From contig CANJCM010000008.1 of NCBI GenBank assembly GCA_947472765.1, positions 31,156 to 95,155 of the forward strand: 64,000 nt of DNA. The letters are read 5' to 3'. The notes beneath the pieces were generated by a model. That model searched no databases. It was not told the DNA's origin and saw nothing but the letters and a program-made list of their open reading frames with translations. Position numbers and translations under genes: made by a program. Below, piece after piece: positions 1 through 9,903 of the stretch. This DNA comes from Opitutia bacterium (GTDB lineage: Bacteria > Verrucomicrobiota > Verrucomicrobiia > Opitutales > Opitutaceae). Each line of letters begins with the position of its first letter. Position 1 is the first letter of the stretch.

Positions 1-1319
1 GGACGACGGAACGCGCGGGTGGCGAACTGGCGCAGCACCTCGGCGGCGTATTGGTCGCGTTCCGCCCGGCCGGCCGGCGAGGGGCCGGCGGGGAAGAAAC
101 GGGCGTGGTTTTCCGGGGCGACCCAGCGCTTCGGACTGACTGGTCCGTTCAGCGCCACGGAGACGACGCGCACGTCGAGTCGGGTGGGCGCGGGCGCAGC
201 GGCCGGGACCGCCCCGCGACCTGGGGCACCACCGCGACCCGCGGCTCCCGCGGGGGGAGTGGCTGGCGCCGCTGCGACTGCGTTCACGACGGCCGAAATC
301 GGGGCTGGAGCGGCAGCGGCTTCGGCGACCTTCGCTGGGGCCGCCGGCCGGATGATCAAAGGCAGCGGGACGATCTCGAACTCGACCGTGTGTTCGCCCG
401 GCGCGAGCGAGAGCGTGAACTCGTGGAGCAGCGTCTTGCGGTCCTGCCAGACGACGTCGTCGGTGAACCGCTCCTTGCCGTCGACCCGGCCGATGACTTT
501 GCAGTGGCCCGGGTCGTAGTCGAATGAGCCGCGCGCCTCCAACTCGACCGCGAGCCGATACTTGTCCTTCTGCTCGACGGTGAACTTGTGCGAGACCTTC
601 GCCGGCTCGCGGGCGCTGAGCTGCTCGGCGTTGCCCTTGCCGTCGGCGCCGCGGAAGTCGCGGCCCGTCGCGATCCGCTCGCGCATCACGCGGGCAACCT
701 TCGGCACCGCGCGGTCCACAATCGTGCCCGCCGCCGCGAGATATTTCTCCACGAGCAGAGGCGACAGGGTCAGGACGTCGCCGTTGTTGTCGAAGCCATT
801 GCCGCTGTCGTCAGGCGGAAACTCCACCTCGCTGTTGAAATCGATCCCCATCAGGTCGCGGATCGTGTTGCGGTACTCGATCCGGTTAAGCCGGCGCGTG
901 GTGACGCGTCCGGGATCAGGTTTCGCCGGGTCGAGTCCGAAGGCCTGAAACTTGATCCAGTTCTCCAGTTGCGCGATCTCGGCGGGCGCAGGCCGCGGCA
1001 CGTCTTTGTCTGGCGGCGGCATCATCCCGGCGCGGACATTCTTGAGCACCGCCTGCCAGAGGTCGCGGCGTTCGAGCAGCGCGGCGTCGGATTCGAACTC
1101 GTCGAAGACCACGCCGCCTTTGTCCATGCCTTCGCCGTGGCACTCATAGCAGTATTTGCTGAGCAACGGCTGCACGGTCTCGTGAAATGCCAGAGCTGCG
1201 GTGGGCAACGGAGCTGCGGAGAGATAGCCCGCGCCAAATCCAAAGAGCAGTGCGAGCGTGGACACCACGAACGCGGGCTTTGAACCGGCCATGGCCGCGG
1301 CAGAAAGGGGAACAGACAT
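1..1319 (-). CDS. DUF1587/DUF1592-family planctomycete-type cytochrome c domain protein (partial, runs off left edge)
   Basis: Not in the ORF track because it is truncated. Reading the minus strand from ATG at 1319 gives MSVPLSAAAMAGSKPAFVVSTLALLFGFG... then HETVQPLLSKYCYECHGEGMDKGGVVFDEF (CxxCH) and, near the left edge, RDQYAAEVLRQFATRAFRR typical of DUF1592 proteins. Confidence 0.88.
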   Translation of the reverse strand, partial: MSVPLSAAAMAGSKPAFVVSTLALLFGFGAGYLSAAPLPTAALAFHETVQPLLSKYCYECHGEGMDKGGVVFDEFESDAALLERRDLWQAVLKNVRAGMMPPPDKDVPRPAPAEIAQLENWIKFQAFGLDPAKPDPGRVTTRRLNRIEYRNTIRDLMGIDFNSEVEFPPDDSGNGFDNNGDVLTLSPLLVEKYLAAAGTIVDRAVPKVARVMRERIATGRDFRGADGKGNAEQLSAREPAKVSHKFTVEQKDKYRLAVELEARGSFDYDPGHCKVIGRVDGKERFTDDVVWQDRKTLLHEFTLSLAPGEHTVEFEIVPLPLIIRPAAPAKVAEAAAAPAPISAVVNAVAAAPATPPAGAAGRGGAPGRGAVPAAAPAPTRLDVRVVSVALNGPVSPKRWVAPENHARFFPAGPSPAGRAERDQYAAEVLRQFATRAFRR

Positions 1320-1435
1320 CACGGGGTAGAAAGGCGCGGCGGCGTAGGCGCCAACGCTAGTGCAACGCTGTGGGCCTGAGTGGAAAAATCAACAGCTCGG
1401 ATTTTGGATTCTCGATTTTGGATTTCAGCCTCGAG

Positions 1436-1795
1436 GCAGTGGAATGTAGGGCCGCCGCCCTTCGAATAGCGCAGAGCCTTTATTTTAAGCGAACGGCAGG
1501 CCGTGAGCCTGTCGAACGGCTCGCCGACGCGCCGCTTCTCGAATGAATGACAGAGGCCTGCCGACGCGCGGCAGCTACCCTGCTGGTGAACGTCCCGCTC
1601 GAGGTAATGCAGCAGTGGACGGTGGGGGCACCGTCTCTCCAGCGGTTGCTTTTCGAGAGAAGGAAGTGACGGAGCTCGAAAGATCCACCTGCCCTGGAAG
1701 GTGGGTGTCCTCCTCACCCGCCGGTTACTTTCAACTGCATCGTTCCGGTTCGAGCGGGGTTAAGCGCTGCGCCGGGGTGTGTTGTCCGGGGAGGG
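1436..1795. repeat. MITE-like non-coding dispersed repeat, copy A
   Basis: Shares blocks in the same order with 27301-27645 (gcagtggaatgtagggcc, ggtgaacgt, gtggacggtg.tggcaccgtc.ctcc, ttcaactgcatcgttccgg.tcgag) and ends in ...cgccggggtgtg. Flanked by inverted gattttggattctcgattttggatttc / gcgagaatccaaaatccaaaatc. Confidence 0.7.
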
Positions 1796-1897
1796 GGCAA
1801 CCTCGCAGCGACCTCCAATCGAAAAGCGAGAATCCAAAATCCAAAATCAGGGCCGCAACCTGAGGCCTAGCGTTGAGCCGGGCCTGAAAGCGTCCCA

Positions 1898-3871
1898 TTA
1901 CGGCGCGGCCCGCCACTCTTCGTCGAAAAAGCCGGCCGTCACGATCTTCCCGGGCCACCGCGGCCCCGGCGCCTCGTGAAGATCGATAATCGCGTAGTCG
2001 GGCAGCTTGGGAATCTGCAGCGCGTTCGTGCCGTAGGCGTGATCGCGGAAATCGATGCCGCTGTTCAGGACCACGTAACGCGAGGGATTGAGTGGATTCG
2101 GGAAGATGAGAATCGGCGCGTGGTGATCCGCGGCGTAACTCTGGCCGCGGAACGTCAGTACCTTCTCGGTCCAAGTCAGCGGGAGCTGTGCGAGAATCCG
2201 CCGCAGGATCGAATTCGACGCCGGGTCGCCCCAGAGAATCAGATTCTTTGTGGAGATGTCCGTGTCGGTCAGCGCCGTGTCGTCCACCACCGGCGCCTCG
2301 CCGCGGAAGAGATCGCGCCAGAGTTTGGTCGCGGCGCCGAGTTCGCGGTGCGCCCAGGTCCCGATTGCTGGATGCCACGACTGTCCCGTCGGACGGACAT
2401 GCACGAAGCCTTCCATGAAGGCGTCATCGATCGGTCCGCTGAGCCGTGGCTGCTTCCGGAGGCCGGCGGGAGCGCCGGCTTTCCACAGGGTACCGTCACG
2501 GTGAAGCACCACGTTCGTGGCCGGGGTTTGCGGGAGCGCCACGGACTGGCCGTCAATCGTGACCGAGCGCACGCCGGGCACCGCGAGACGGACGGCGCGT
2601 GTGTTGCGGGTCGTTAATGTAACCTTGTCACCTTCGCGCTTCGCCACGAGGTCGGCCCGCTTCCAGTGTTGATCGAGGCCTTCGAACCGCGCCCAGGACT
2701 CGCCGGGATAACGCAGGGTATGCGTCGTGACATGCAGTTCCCGCGGCAGCGGATCGCGACCGTGGTCGGCGAGCGCTTCGAGGCGACTGACGAGCTCTTT
2801 CTTGGTTTCAGGATGGTACGCGTGCGCCGTGTTCGGTCCGATGAGATGCGGCAGCTTCAATCCCTCGGCTGCCATCGCTTCGCTCATGATGTCGGCCGCC
2901 TGCTTCTGTTTGTCGATTTCGCCGCTGTAGGCGATCGTCGGAAGGTTGAAGAGATTCGCGGCGTAGTCGGTCGCGTTGTACTGATGCCAAAGCTGCTGCT
3001 CCCAGGAAGTGGGCGGCTCCTTGCCCGGGGCAAAGGCGCTCGTGTACACCGCGGCTTCGGCGAATCCCGCGCCCGGCGCCGCGGCGCACCAAAGTCCGGC
3101 GTGATGCACCGCGAGATGCCAGGTGCTCGCGCCGCCCATGGAGAAGCCGGCGACGATTACGCGATCCGGATCGACGGCGTAGGTCGTTCGAACCGCCGCC
3201 ATCGCCTCGAACACATCCACCTCGCCGGCAAACTTCGTCGCGTTGCAGAACCGGCCGTAGGGGATGAGCAGGATCGTGTCGCGCGGCGTAAGCTGCGGCG
3301 CGGTCGTCTCGCGCTCCGCGATGAATGCCAGTTCGCTCCGCTTCTCCCCGCGGCCCAGCAGCCAGACCATCAGCCGGTTCGGACGATCGCGCCGCGCCGA
3401 CGCCGGCACGAGCAGGCCGTAGGGTTGGACCGAGCCGTCGAGTGGCGAGCGATGTCCGCGGACAATCAATCCGGTCGCGTCGAGCCAGGGCGCCTCGCCC
3501 CGTCCCAGGGCCGACGCGCGTTCGTGTCCCGTCGCGAGCAGTTGGCGGGCGATTCCGACCTGCTTGGGATCGAAGAACTCATTGTAACGCAGCGCCCAGT
3601 CGACCGCCTTGTGGTACACCTCGACATCCGGCAACAGCGTGGCGAGTCGGCTCGAGGACGGCACGGCCAGCCGGCGCGCCAGAGCGTCGATTTCCTGCCG
3701 CAGCGCGGCAGCGCCCTGCGTTAGCTCGGTGCGATCAGCGGTGGAAATTTCGATGCCCGGCGGAGGCAGCTTCCGTGGCGCGATTGCTGGCGTGGAATCG
3801 GCGGCGAAGAGCGGCAGGCCGGCGAGCAGGACAGGAAGAAGCAAACGGCGAAGGCGGACCGAACACAGCAT
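1898..3871 (-). CDS. Secreted alpha/beta hydrolase / prolyl-oligopeptidase-like esterase
   Basis: ORF 1898..3994; likely start at internal Met (MLCSVRLRRLLLPVLLAGLPLFAADS, signal peptide). Nucleophile elbow VIVAGFSMGGAS. Confidence 0.8.
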   Translation of the reverse strand: MLCSVRLRRLLLPVLLAGLPLFAADSTPAIAPRKLPPPGIEISTADRTELTQGAAALRQEIDALARRLAVPSSSRLATLLPDVEVYHKAVDWALRYNEFFDPKQVGIARQLLATGHERASALGRGEAPWLDATGLIVRGHRSPLDGSVQPYGLLVPASARRDRPNRLMVWLLGRGEKRSELAFIAERETTAPQLTPRDTILLIPYGRFCNATKFAGEVDVFEAMAAVRTTYAVDPDRVIVAGFSMGGASTWHLAVHHAGLWCAAAPGAGFAEAAVYTSAFAPGKEPPTSWEQQLWHQYNATDYAANLFNLPTIAYSGEIDKQKQAADIMSEAMAAEGLKLPHLIGPNTAHAYHPETKKELVSRLEALADHGRDPLPRELHVTTHTLRYPGESWARFEGLDQHWKRADLVAKREGDKVTLTTRNTRAVRLAVPGVRSVTIDGQSVALPQTPATNVVLHRDGTLWKAGAPAGLRKQPRLSGPIDDAFMEGFVHVRPTGQSWHPAIGTWAHRELGAATKLWRDLFRGEAPVVDDTALTDTDISTKNLILWGDPASNSILRRILAQLPLTWTEKVLTFRGQSYAADHHAPILIFPNPLNPSRYVVLNSGIDFRDHAYGTNALQIPKLPDYAIIDLHEAPGPRWPGKIVTAGFFDEEWRAAP

Positions 3872-4218
3872 GGCGGAAGGCGCGGGGTGGACGCGGACGA
3901 GGGGAGCGACGCGGGAGGGAAGATTGGAGCGTGCCCAGCGTTGGCAACCGGGAACCGCGGGTCTGGCCGCGGAATGGCGAGCGACGAGTGCCAATTGCCG
4001 AACTCAGGAATAGGAACGGTCGACCCGTGTCGGACCCAAGCGAACGCTCAATGCCGGACCCTCAACGCCCAACGCTCACGCTGGCATCGGGAGCGGCGCT
4101 TGACGCGGCCCCGGTTTGTTTTTCGTCCCGGCGCCTTTTTGCGGTAACAGTCCTGTTACGCCCTCCCAATTGCCGTCACCGCTTCCGTGTACGTTCTGAG
4201 GGGAATCCCACTCACCCT

Positions 4219-5688
4219 ATGAAATTGTCGCTGTTTCGCCGTGTCTCCGTCGCCGTCGCCTCGCTGGCGTTAACGGCTTTTGCCTCCGCCCAGACGCTTC
4301 AGTTCCGCGCTACGATCAACGGAGGTCAGGAAGTGCCGGCCTCCGGTTCCGCCGCCACCGGTTCGGCCGTGATGATCTACGACGTCGGCACGAACAAATA
4401 TGACCTCGTGGTCACGCTGAACAATTTCCCGACCACTCTGCTCAGCTCTCAGGTCGAGGAGGGCGCTCTCGGGGCCGCTGGCACGGGCGTTTCCAATCTC
4501 GGCGGCGAGGCCGTCTACACCCGCAGCGGCAACACCCTGACGGCCACCTTCCGCAACCAGACCTATGGTGGCACCAAGCTCACTCTGCTCCGCAATGGCG
4601 CCGCGTTGAACTTCGCCACCGGTGCTTTTGCGAGCGGCGAGATTCGCGGCCAGTTGATCGCCCAGCCGAAGCGGCTCTACGCGAATGTCGACGTGTCGCA
4701 GGAGCGCGCGGCGTTTCCCGCCAACGCCAACCTCGCCTCCGCTGTGGGCTTTGGTGCGGCGGTCATGACCTACGATGTGGGCCTCAACAAGGTGAACCTC
4801 CGCATCAGCACTTATAACTACAACAACACGCTTACGGCCTCGCACTACCACGAGCAGTTGCCCGGCGTCAGCGGTCCGGTCGTCACCAACCTGGGCGCCG
4901 GCACCGTCGCGAACTACACGGTGAGCGGGAATCAGATCAACGGGACCTTCCTGAATCTCACCTACAGTGGCGACCCGATCAAATTGCTCTCCGGTGGCGC
5001 CTACCTGAATTTCCATAGCAACGTGAACGGCTCCGGAGAATGCCGCGGTCAGGTCTACAGCTCCGAGGAAACCGCCGGTTCGCGCCTGCTCAATCTCTCG
5101 GCTCTAGGCGCTGTCGGTGCGGGCAACTCGCTTATTGGCGGCCTTAATGTCGCTGGCCCCGAGCCGGTCCGGGTTCTCGTCACGGCCAAGGGCCCGTCAC
5201 TCACCGCGCTCGGCGTCGCCGGGGCGCTCGCGAATCCGAGCCTCTCGATTTATGACTCGGCCGGCCGTCGCATCGCGACGAATGAGGACGTCGGCGCCCT
5301 CACGGGCACGGAGCTCGCGGACATTTACGGCGTGCCGACGAACTCGGTGGAATCCGCGCTCGTCCTCGTGTTGCCCCCGGGCAGCTACACCGCCGTCGTG
5401 TCCGGTGGCACGGGCTCTGGCACGGCGCTGCTCGAGGCCTACGACCTGCGCAATCAGGCGACGGTCAGCGCCGGCGCGACCGGCACCGTCGCCGAGTTCG
5501 AGGCCGACACCCAATTGCTCGAGGAATTCCACGCCGACCTGAAGCTCGCTGCGGAACGTCCGCAATTCGCCGCCCGGACGATGAAGATGACTCCGAAGGA
5601 ACTCGAACTCTGCGGTGCTCCCGCCGCGCCCACCGAGTCTGCGACCCGGCGGGCGATGGTCCCGCCGCTGGCGCTCATCCGCCGCTAA
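4219..5688 (+). CDS. CHRD domain-containing secreted protein (two CHRD repeats plus C-terminal beta-rich module)
   Basis: Start ATG at 4219 (MKLSLFRRVSVAVASLALTAFASAQ). Two CHRD-like repeats (INGGQEVPASGSAATGSAVMIYD..., GEIRGQL, GECRGQV). C-terminal VRVLVTAKGPSLTALGVAGALANPSLSIYDSAGR module. Confidence 0.85.
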   Translation: MKLSLFRRVSVAVASLALTAFASAQTLQFRATINGGQEVPASGSAATGSAVMIYDVGTNKYDLVVTLNNFPTTLLSSQVEEGALGAAGTGVSNLGGEAVYTRSGNTLTATFRNQTYGGTKLTLLRNGAALNFATGAFASGEIRGQLIAQPKRLYANVDVSQERAAFPANANLASAVGFGAAVMTYDVGLNKVNLRISTYNYNNTLTASHYHEQLPGVSGPVVTNLGAGTVANYTVSGNQINGTFLNLTYSGDPIKLLSGGAYLNFHSNVNGSGECRGQVYSSEETAGSRLLNLSALGAVGAGNSLIGGLNVAGPEPVRVLVTAKGPSLTALGVAGALANPSLSIYDSAGRRIATNEDVGALTGTELADIYGVPTNSVESALVLVLPPGSYTAVVSGGTGSGTALLEAYDLRNQATVSAGATGTVAEFEADTQLLEEFHADLKLAAERPQFAARTMKMTPKELELCGAPAAPTESATRRAMVPPLALIRR

Positions 5689-5701
5689 TTTTTAGGCACC
5701 G

Positions 5702-5733
5702 CCGCCCCGGTCGAAAACCGGGGCGGTTTTTTT
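5702..5733 (+). terminator. Rho-independent terminator
   Basis: ccgccccggtcgaaaaccggggcggttttttt. Confidence 0.9.
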
Positions 5734-5744
5734 GTGGGGCTGGG

Positions 5745-5995
5745 AACCACTAACGGACACTAACTCGGAGCTCAGAATCGACCAGGCCCTCACTCGAGCC
5801 GAGGAACCACTAATGGACGCTAATGGGACACTAATCCGGAACTGCCGGTTTCCTGGCTTCAGGCCCAACGGTTTTACTCTGAAACCCAGCACGGATGAAG
5901 CCATATAGCTACTTAGCGTTAGGGGCCCGTTAGTGATAGTCAGTGGTACAAAGCCGCTCCGAACGAGTGTCCGATTAGTGGCAATGAGTGGTGAT
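5745..5995. repeat. CCACTAATGGACACTAAT-type intergenic repeat cluster
   Basis: Repeated ccactaa(c/t)gga(c)(a/g)ctaa units on + in the left half, and ttagtg / gtggtgattaat in the right half (inverted arrangement); overlaps the 3' end of the trhO ORF. Confidence 0.65.
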
Positions 5996-6719
5996 TAATG
6001 TTTTCCGTGGTGGGCCGCAGGCCGCCGTCCAGGCCGACGCGTTCGTCGAAGACGAAGCACGTGCCTTCGAAGTGCGCCGGGCCGCAGCGCTCGAAGTATT
6101 TCAGGATGCCGCCGTCGAGTTGGTGGACTTTTTCGGCGCCAATTTGCTGAAGATAGGGCCCGGCCTTTTCACAGCGGATGCCGCCGGTGCAGAACATCAC
6201 GATCGGCGCATCGGGGAGATCGGGCAGCATCCGCCGCGCCGCGGCTGGGAAATCGCGAAAGCGACGGATGCCCGCGCTGCGCGCCCCGCGAAACGTTCCG
6301 TGACCGACTTCGTAGTCGTTGCGCGTGTCGATCAGCGTCACCGGCCGGCCTTCATCGAGCCACTGCTTCAGGGTCTCCGGCGCGAGCCGCGGTGCGGGTT
6401 CCCGCGCGGGATCCACGCCTGGCACGCCGAACGCGATGATCTCTCGTTTGATCTTCACGAACATCCGCTGAAAGGGCGGATGGTCGCTGTGGCTCTCCTT
6501 CGGCGTGAGATCCTCGAGTCCGGGCACGCGGCGCAGTTCAGCCATCAGTTCCGCCGTGGTCGTGGCGGATCCGGCGACGAACAGATTGATGCCCTCGGTG
6601 CTGAGGAGAATCGTGCCCTTGAGGCCGCGGGCTGCCGTGAAGTCACGCAGCCGATCCCGCAAATCCGGCAGGGCGGTCAGTGGCGCAAACTTGTAGGCGG
6701 AAAGATTGGTGACGGACAT
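5940..6719 (-). CDS. trhO: tRNA uridine(34) hydroxylase / rhodanese-domain protein (TrhO/YceA family)
   Basis: 259 aa; N-terminal acylphosphatase-like domain, RGLKGTILLSTEGINLFVAG, rhodanese CTGGIRCEKAG active site. Confidence 0.9.
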   Translation of the reverse strand: MSVTNLSAYKFAPLTALPDLRDRLRDFTAARGLKGTILLSTEGINLFVAGSATTTAELMAELRRVPGLEDLTPKESHSDHPPFQRMFVKIKREIIAFGVPGVDPAREPAPRLAPETLKQWLDEGRPVTLIDTRNDYEVGHGTFRGARSAGIRRFRDFPAAARRMLPDLPDAPIVMFCTGGIRCEKAGPYLQQIGAEKVHQLDGGILKYFERCGPAHFEGTCFVFDERVGLDGGLRPTTENINHHSLPLIGHSFGAALYH

Positions 6720-6953
6720 GAGGCGTTGATCAGCACACCCGATTCGTGACCGGCGTAAAGCGCCGCCGCAGAATTGTCCGCTATCACCGGCGCGGTCTTA
6801 CCGCCGGGAAAGATTTGCGTCTGATGGTCTGCCGGTGGCACCGAAGAACCGGGGGGGCCAAGTTGAACGAAAAAAGGGGTTGTGTATGCCATCAAAAGCG
6901 GCCCATTTCCCTCTGGGATTACCCCTTCCCTGATGGGCTCTTTCTTTTCTCCT

Positions 6954-9854
6954 ATGCGCCTCTCTCGCTTCGCCTTTAAAGCCATTGGCTCGATTGGACT
7001 GCTTTCCGCGCTCTCGCTTCGGGCCGCGCCCGCGTTGGAGGCGGATCTGGCGAATTTCACGGATCGCTACTGTTCCTCGTGTCACAACGACGTCGACAAG
7101 GAGGGAGGACTCGATCTCACGTCTCTCGGCATCACCCCCGGTGACGCCGCCAACTTCGCTGCTTGGGTGAAGGTGCATGACCGCGTGCAGAATGGCGAAA
7201 TGCCGCCGAAGGAGAAAAAGCGGCCCGAGACCAAGGACACGGCCGCCTTCCTGAAGCAGTTGTCGTCCGGTCTGACGGCACAGGAACGCGACGCCGAAGC
7301 GAAGTTCGGACGGGTTCAACGCCGGCGGATGAATCGCTCCGAGCATCAGAATACGTTGCGCGATCTCTTCGGCCTTACCGGACTGAGAGTGGCGGATCAA
7401 TTGCCGGAAGACGGCGAGATGGCCTATTTCAACAAGGTGAGCCGGGCACTCGACGTCTCTCACGTTCACATTTCGCGGTATATCACGGCGGCTCAGATCG
7501 CGATCCGCGAAGCGGTGGCGGTGGAGGTCAATAAACAGCCCACCAAGGTGAAGCGGTACTACGCCCGCGATAACATCGCCTATTCCGGAGTGGATGGCGT
7601 GGCGGATCGCCTGCGGTTCCCAATTCTCGGTTCCGGTCCGGATGCGCGGGCCGCGAATCGGGAAGGCCCGGTCACCGTCGGTGACTCCAATCCCGCCGTC
7701 CGCGAAGAGGAAGCCATGGCCTGGTCGCACAGTGATTTCGGCCCCGCGTTCAATACGCGTTGGACTCAGTTCGAAGCCCCGATCACCGGCAAATATAACA
7801 TCCGGCTCAAAGCCTACACGATTTGGCGGGGGCCGTGGGGCTTCTACGAACGGGGAGGCTACGGTGGGAATGGCCCGAATCTGAATCTCCCGGCGGGCGC
7901 GGAGCTCGCTTATACGCCGGATGCAATCGGACTCCTTCGTGATCCCAATGCGCCGCCGCGGGCGCGAGGTGGCCGCGGTGGCCGGGCCGGTGGAGGCGGC
8001 GACTTTGGCGCAGGTGCCGGACGGGGGCCGTTTGAATGGCATCTGGCCAGCGTGACAGACATCACCCCTGGCCGGCGCAACGAGGGGGTTCACATTTACG
8101 CCAAGGTCCCGCCGGGAACTGGCGTCCTGATCGGTACAATGGATCTGACGCCGGAGCCCCAGGTATTCGAGTTCAAGGATGTCGATCTCGTCACGGGCCA
8201 GGTCATCTCGACTGACGCGGTTCGATTCTTCCGTTCCCGGCCCGGATTTACCGGGGTCGTGAACTATACAAATCCGTTGATGCAGGCCGACGGCCAGCCG
8301 GGTGTGGCGTTTCGTTGGATGGAAGTCGAGGGGCCGATCAACGACCGTGCCACGCAGCCGGGATACCAACTGCTGTTTGGCAACCTCAAGTACAAGTTGG
8401 TGGAGAACCCCGGCACGGGAGTCGGCATCCGGATTGCCGCGCCGCTGCCAACGCCGGCTCCACTGGGCCCGGTCAACATCGGCTCGAATGCCGGCAACGG
8501 TTTGCCCAGCGGCATGGGGGGGAAGGACGAGAAGACGGAACTCGCCGTGGAAATTGAATCGGCGAATCCGCTGCAGGACGCGGACCGGCTCCTGCGCAAC
8601 TTTGTGGCGCGGACTTACCGTCGTCCGATCAAGGACGCGGATATCAAGCAGTTCATGGATCTCTTCAAGAACCGGTTGGACCGTGGGCTCGGCTTCGCGT
8701 CTTCGATGATGACCGCCTACACGGCCGTCCTCTCCTCGCAGGAGTTTGTCTATCTCGACGAGGGGACGAAGGGAAAACTCGACGACTTTGCCCTGGCCTC
8801 CCGTCTGGCGCTCTTCCTGACCGACGGTGCCCCGGATGCCGAACTCCGTGCCCGGGCGGAGAAGGGCGAGTTGCACGACCCCGCGGTACTGCGGGCCGAG
8901 ACGGAGCGGCTGCTGGCGAGTCCGAAGTCGCAGCGTTTCGTCACTGCGTTCCTCGACTACTGGATTGAGCTGCGGAAGGTGTTCGACACGACGCCGGACA
9001 TGAACCTCTACGGTGACTACTTCCTGGATGATTCGCTGGTGGAAGGTGCGGTCTCGGAGACCCAGATGTTCTTCACGGAACTCCTCCAGCGGGACATGCC
9101 CGCGCGCAATCTGGTCGATTCCGATTTCACGTTCCTCAACGAACGACTCGCCAGTCACTATGGCATCTCCGGAGTGGAGGGTGTGAAACTTCGGCGCGTC
9201 GCGCTGCCCGCGAACAGTTTGCGGGGTGGGTTGATGACCCAGGCGAGCGTGCTCAAGCTGACGGCCAACGGCACCACCACCTCACCCGTCCTGCGGGGGA
9301 AGTGGATTATGGAACGCATCGTGGGCTACGAGATTCCGCCGCCGCCCGCCTCCGTGCCCGCCGTCGAGCCGGATATTCGCGGTGCCGTCACCATCCGGGC
9401 GCAACTGGAGAAGCATCGTGCGGACGAGAGCTGCGCCGCCTGCCATCGCAACATCGATCCTCCGGGCTTCGCACTCGAGAGCTTCGACGTCCTCGGTGGC
9501 TATCGCGAACGCTACCGGGCCATCGCGAAAGGGCAGACGCCCGATATCGGCTTCGGCAAGAACGGCTGGCCCAAGCAATATTTTTATGGGCTGGCGGTCG
9601 ACCCCAGCAACGTGACCTCCCAAGGCAAGACGTTCGCGGACGTGCGGGATTTCAAAAAAATCCTCCTCCAGGACGAGCAGCAGATCGCCCGTAATCTGGC
9701 AAAACAGCTCGCCGTCTATGCGACCGGCGCGCCGATCCGCTTTAGCGATCGCGCTGCCGTGGAAGCGATCGTGGCGAAGGCAAAACCGCATGAATTCGGT
9801 GTACGCAGCATTCTTCACGCTGTCGTCCAAAGTGATCTCTTCTTGAACAAATAG
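6954..9854 (+). CDS. DUF1592/DUF1588/DUF1585-family cytochrome c domain protein
   Basis: Likely start at internal Met 6954. CSSCHNDVDKEGGLDL heme motif, RRMNRSEHQNTLRDLFGL, CAACHRNIDPPGFALESFD. Confidence 0.9.
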   Translation: MRLSRFAFKAIGSIGLLSALSLRAAPALEADLANFTDRYCSSCHNDVDKEGGLDLTSLGITPGDAANFAAWVKVHDRVQNGEMPPKEKKRPETKDTAAFLKQLSSGLTAQERDAEAKFGRVQRRRMNRSEHQNTLRDLFGLTGLRVADQLPEDGEMAYFNKVSRALDVSHVHISRYITAAQIAIREAVAVEVNKQPTKVKRYYARDNIAYSGVDGVADRLRFPILGSGPDARAANREGPVTVGDSNPAVREEEAMAWSHSDFGPAFNTRWTQFEAPITGKYNIRLKAYTIWRGPWGFYERGGYGGNGPNLNLPAGAELAYTPDAIGLLRDPNAPPRARGGRGGRAGGGGDFGAGAGRGPFEWHLASVTDITPGRRNEGVHIYAKVPPGTGVLIGTMDLTPEPQVFEFKDVDLVTGQVISTDAVRFFRSRPGFTGVVNYTNPLMQADGQPGVAFRWMEVEGPINDRATQPGYQLLFGNLKYKLVENPGTGVGIRIAAPLPTPAPLGPVNIGSNAGNGLPSGMGGKDEKTELAVEIESANPLQDADRLLRNFVARTYRRPIKDADIKQFMDLFKNRLDRGLGFASSMMTAYTAVLSSQEFVYLDEGTKGKLDDFALASRLALFLTDGAPDAELRARAEKGELHDPAVLRAETERLLASPKSQRFVTAFLDYWIELRKVFDTTPDMNLYGDYFLDDSLVEGAVSETQMFFTELLQRDMPARNLVDSDFTFLNERLASHYGISGVEGVKLRRVALPANSLRGGLMTQASVLKLTANGTTTSPVLRGKWIMERIVGYEIPPPPASVPAVEPDIRGAVTIRAQLEKHRADESCAACHRNIDPPGFALESFDVLGGYRERYRAIAKGQTPDIGFGKNGWPKQYFYGLAVDPSNVTSQGKTFADVRDFKKILLQDEQQIARNLAKQLAVYATGAPIRFSDRAAVEAIVAKAKPHEFGVRSILHAVVQSDLFLNK

Positions 9855-9903
9855 TGACAATTGCTCCAATCGAGCGAAGCTCTCCTAAGAATCAGGCCCC
9901 AAT

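Noticed and set aside
1543-1863. 106 aa ORF and similar small ORFs inside the dispersed repeats
   Set aside because: Repeat-derived; translations differ between copies and no frame is maintained.
3325-4218. N-terminal 298 aa of the 787 aa ORF
   Set aside because: Upstream extension through the antisense strand of the esterase gene and an intergenic region; the signal peptide starts at Met 4219.
6798-9158. 786 aa minus-strand ORF opposite the DUF1592 gene
   Set aside because: Antisense shadow of a strong coding frame; no recognisable domain or start context.
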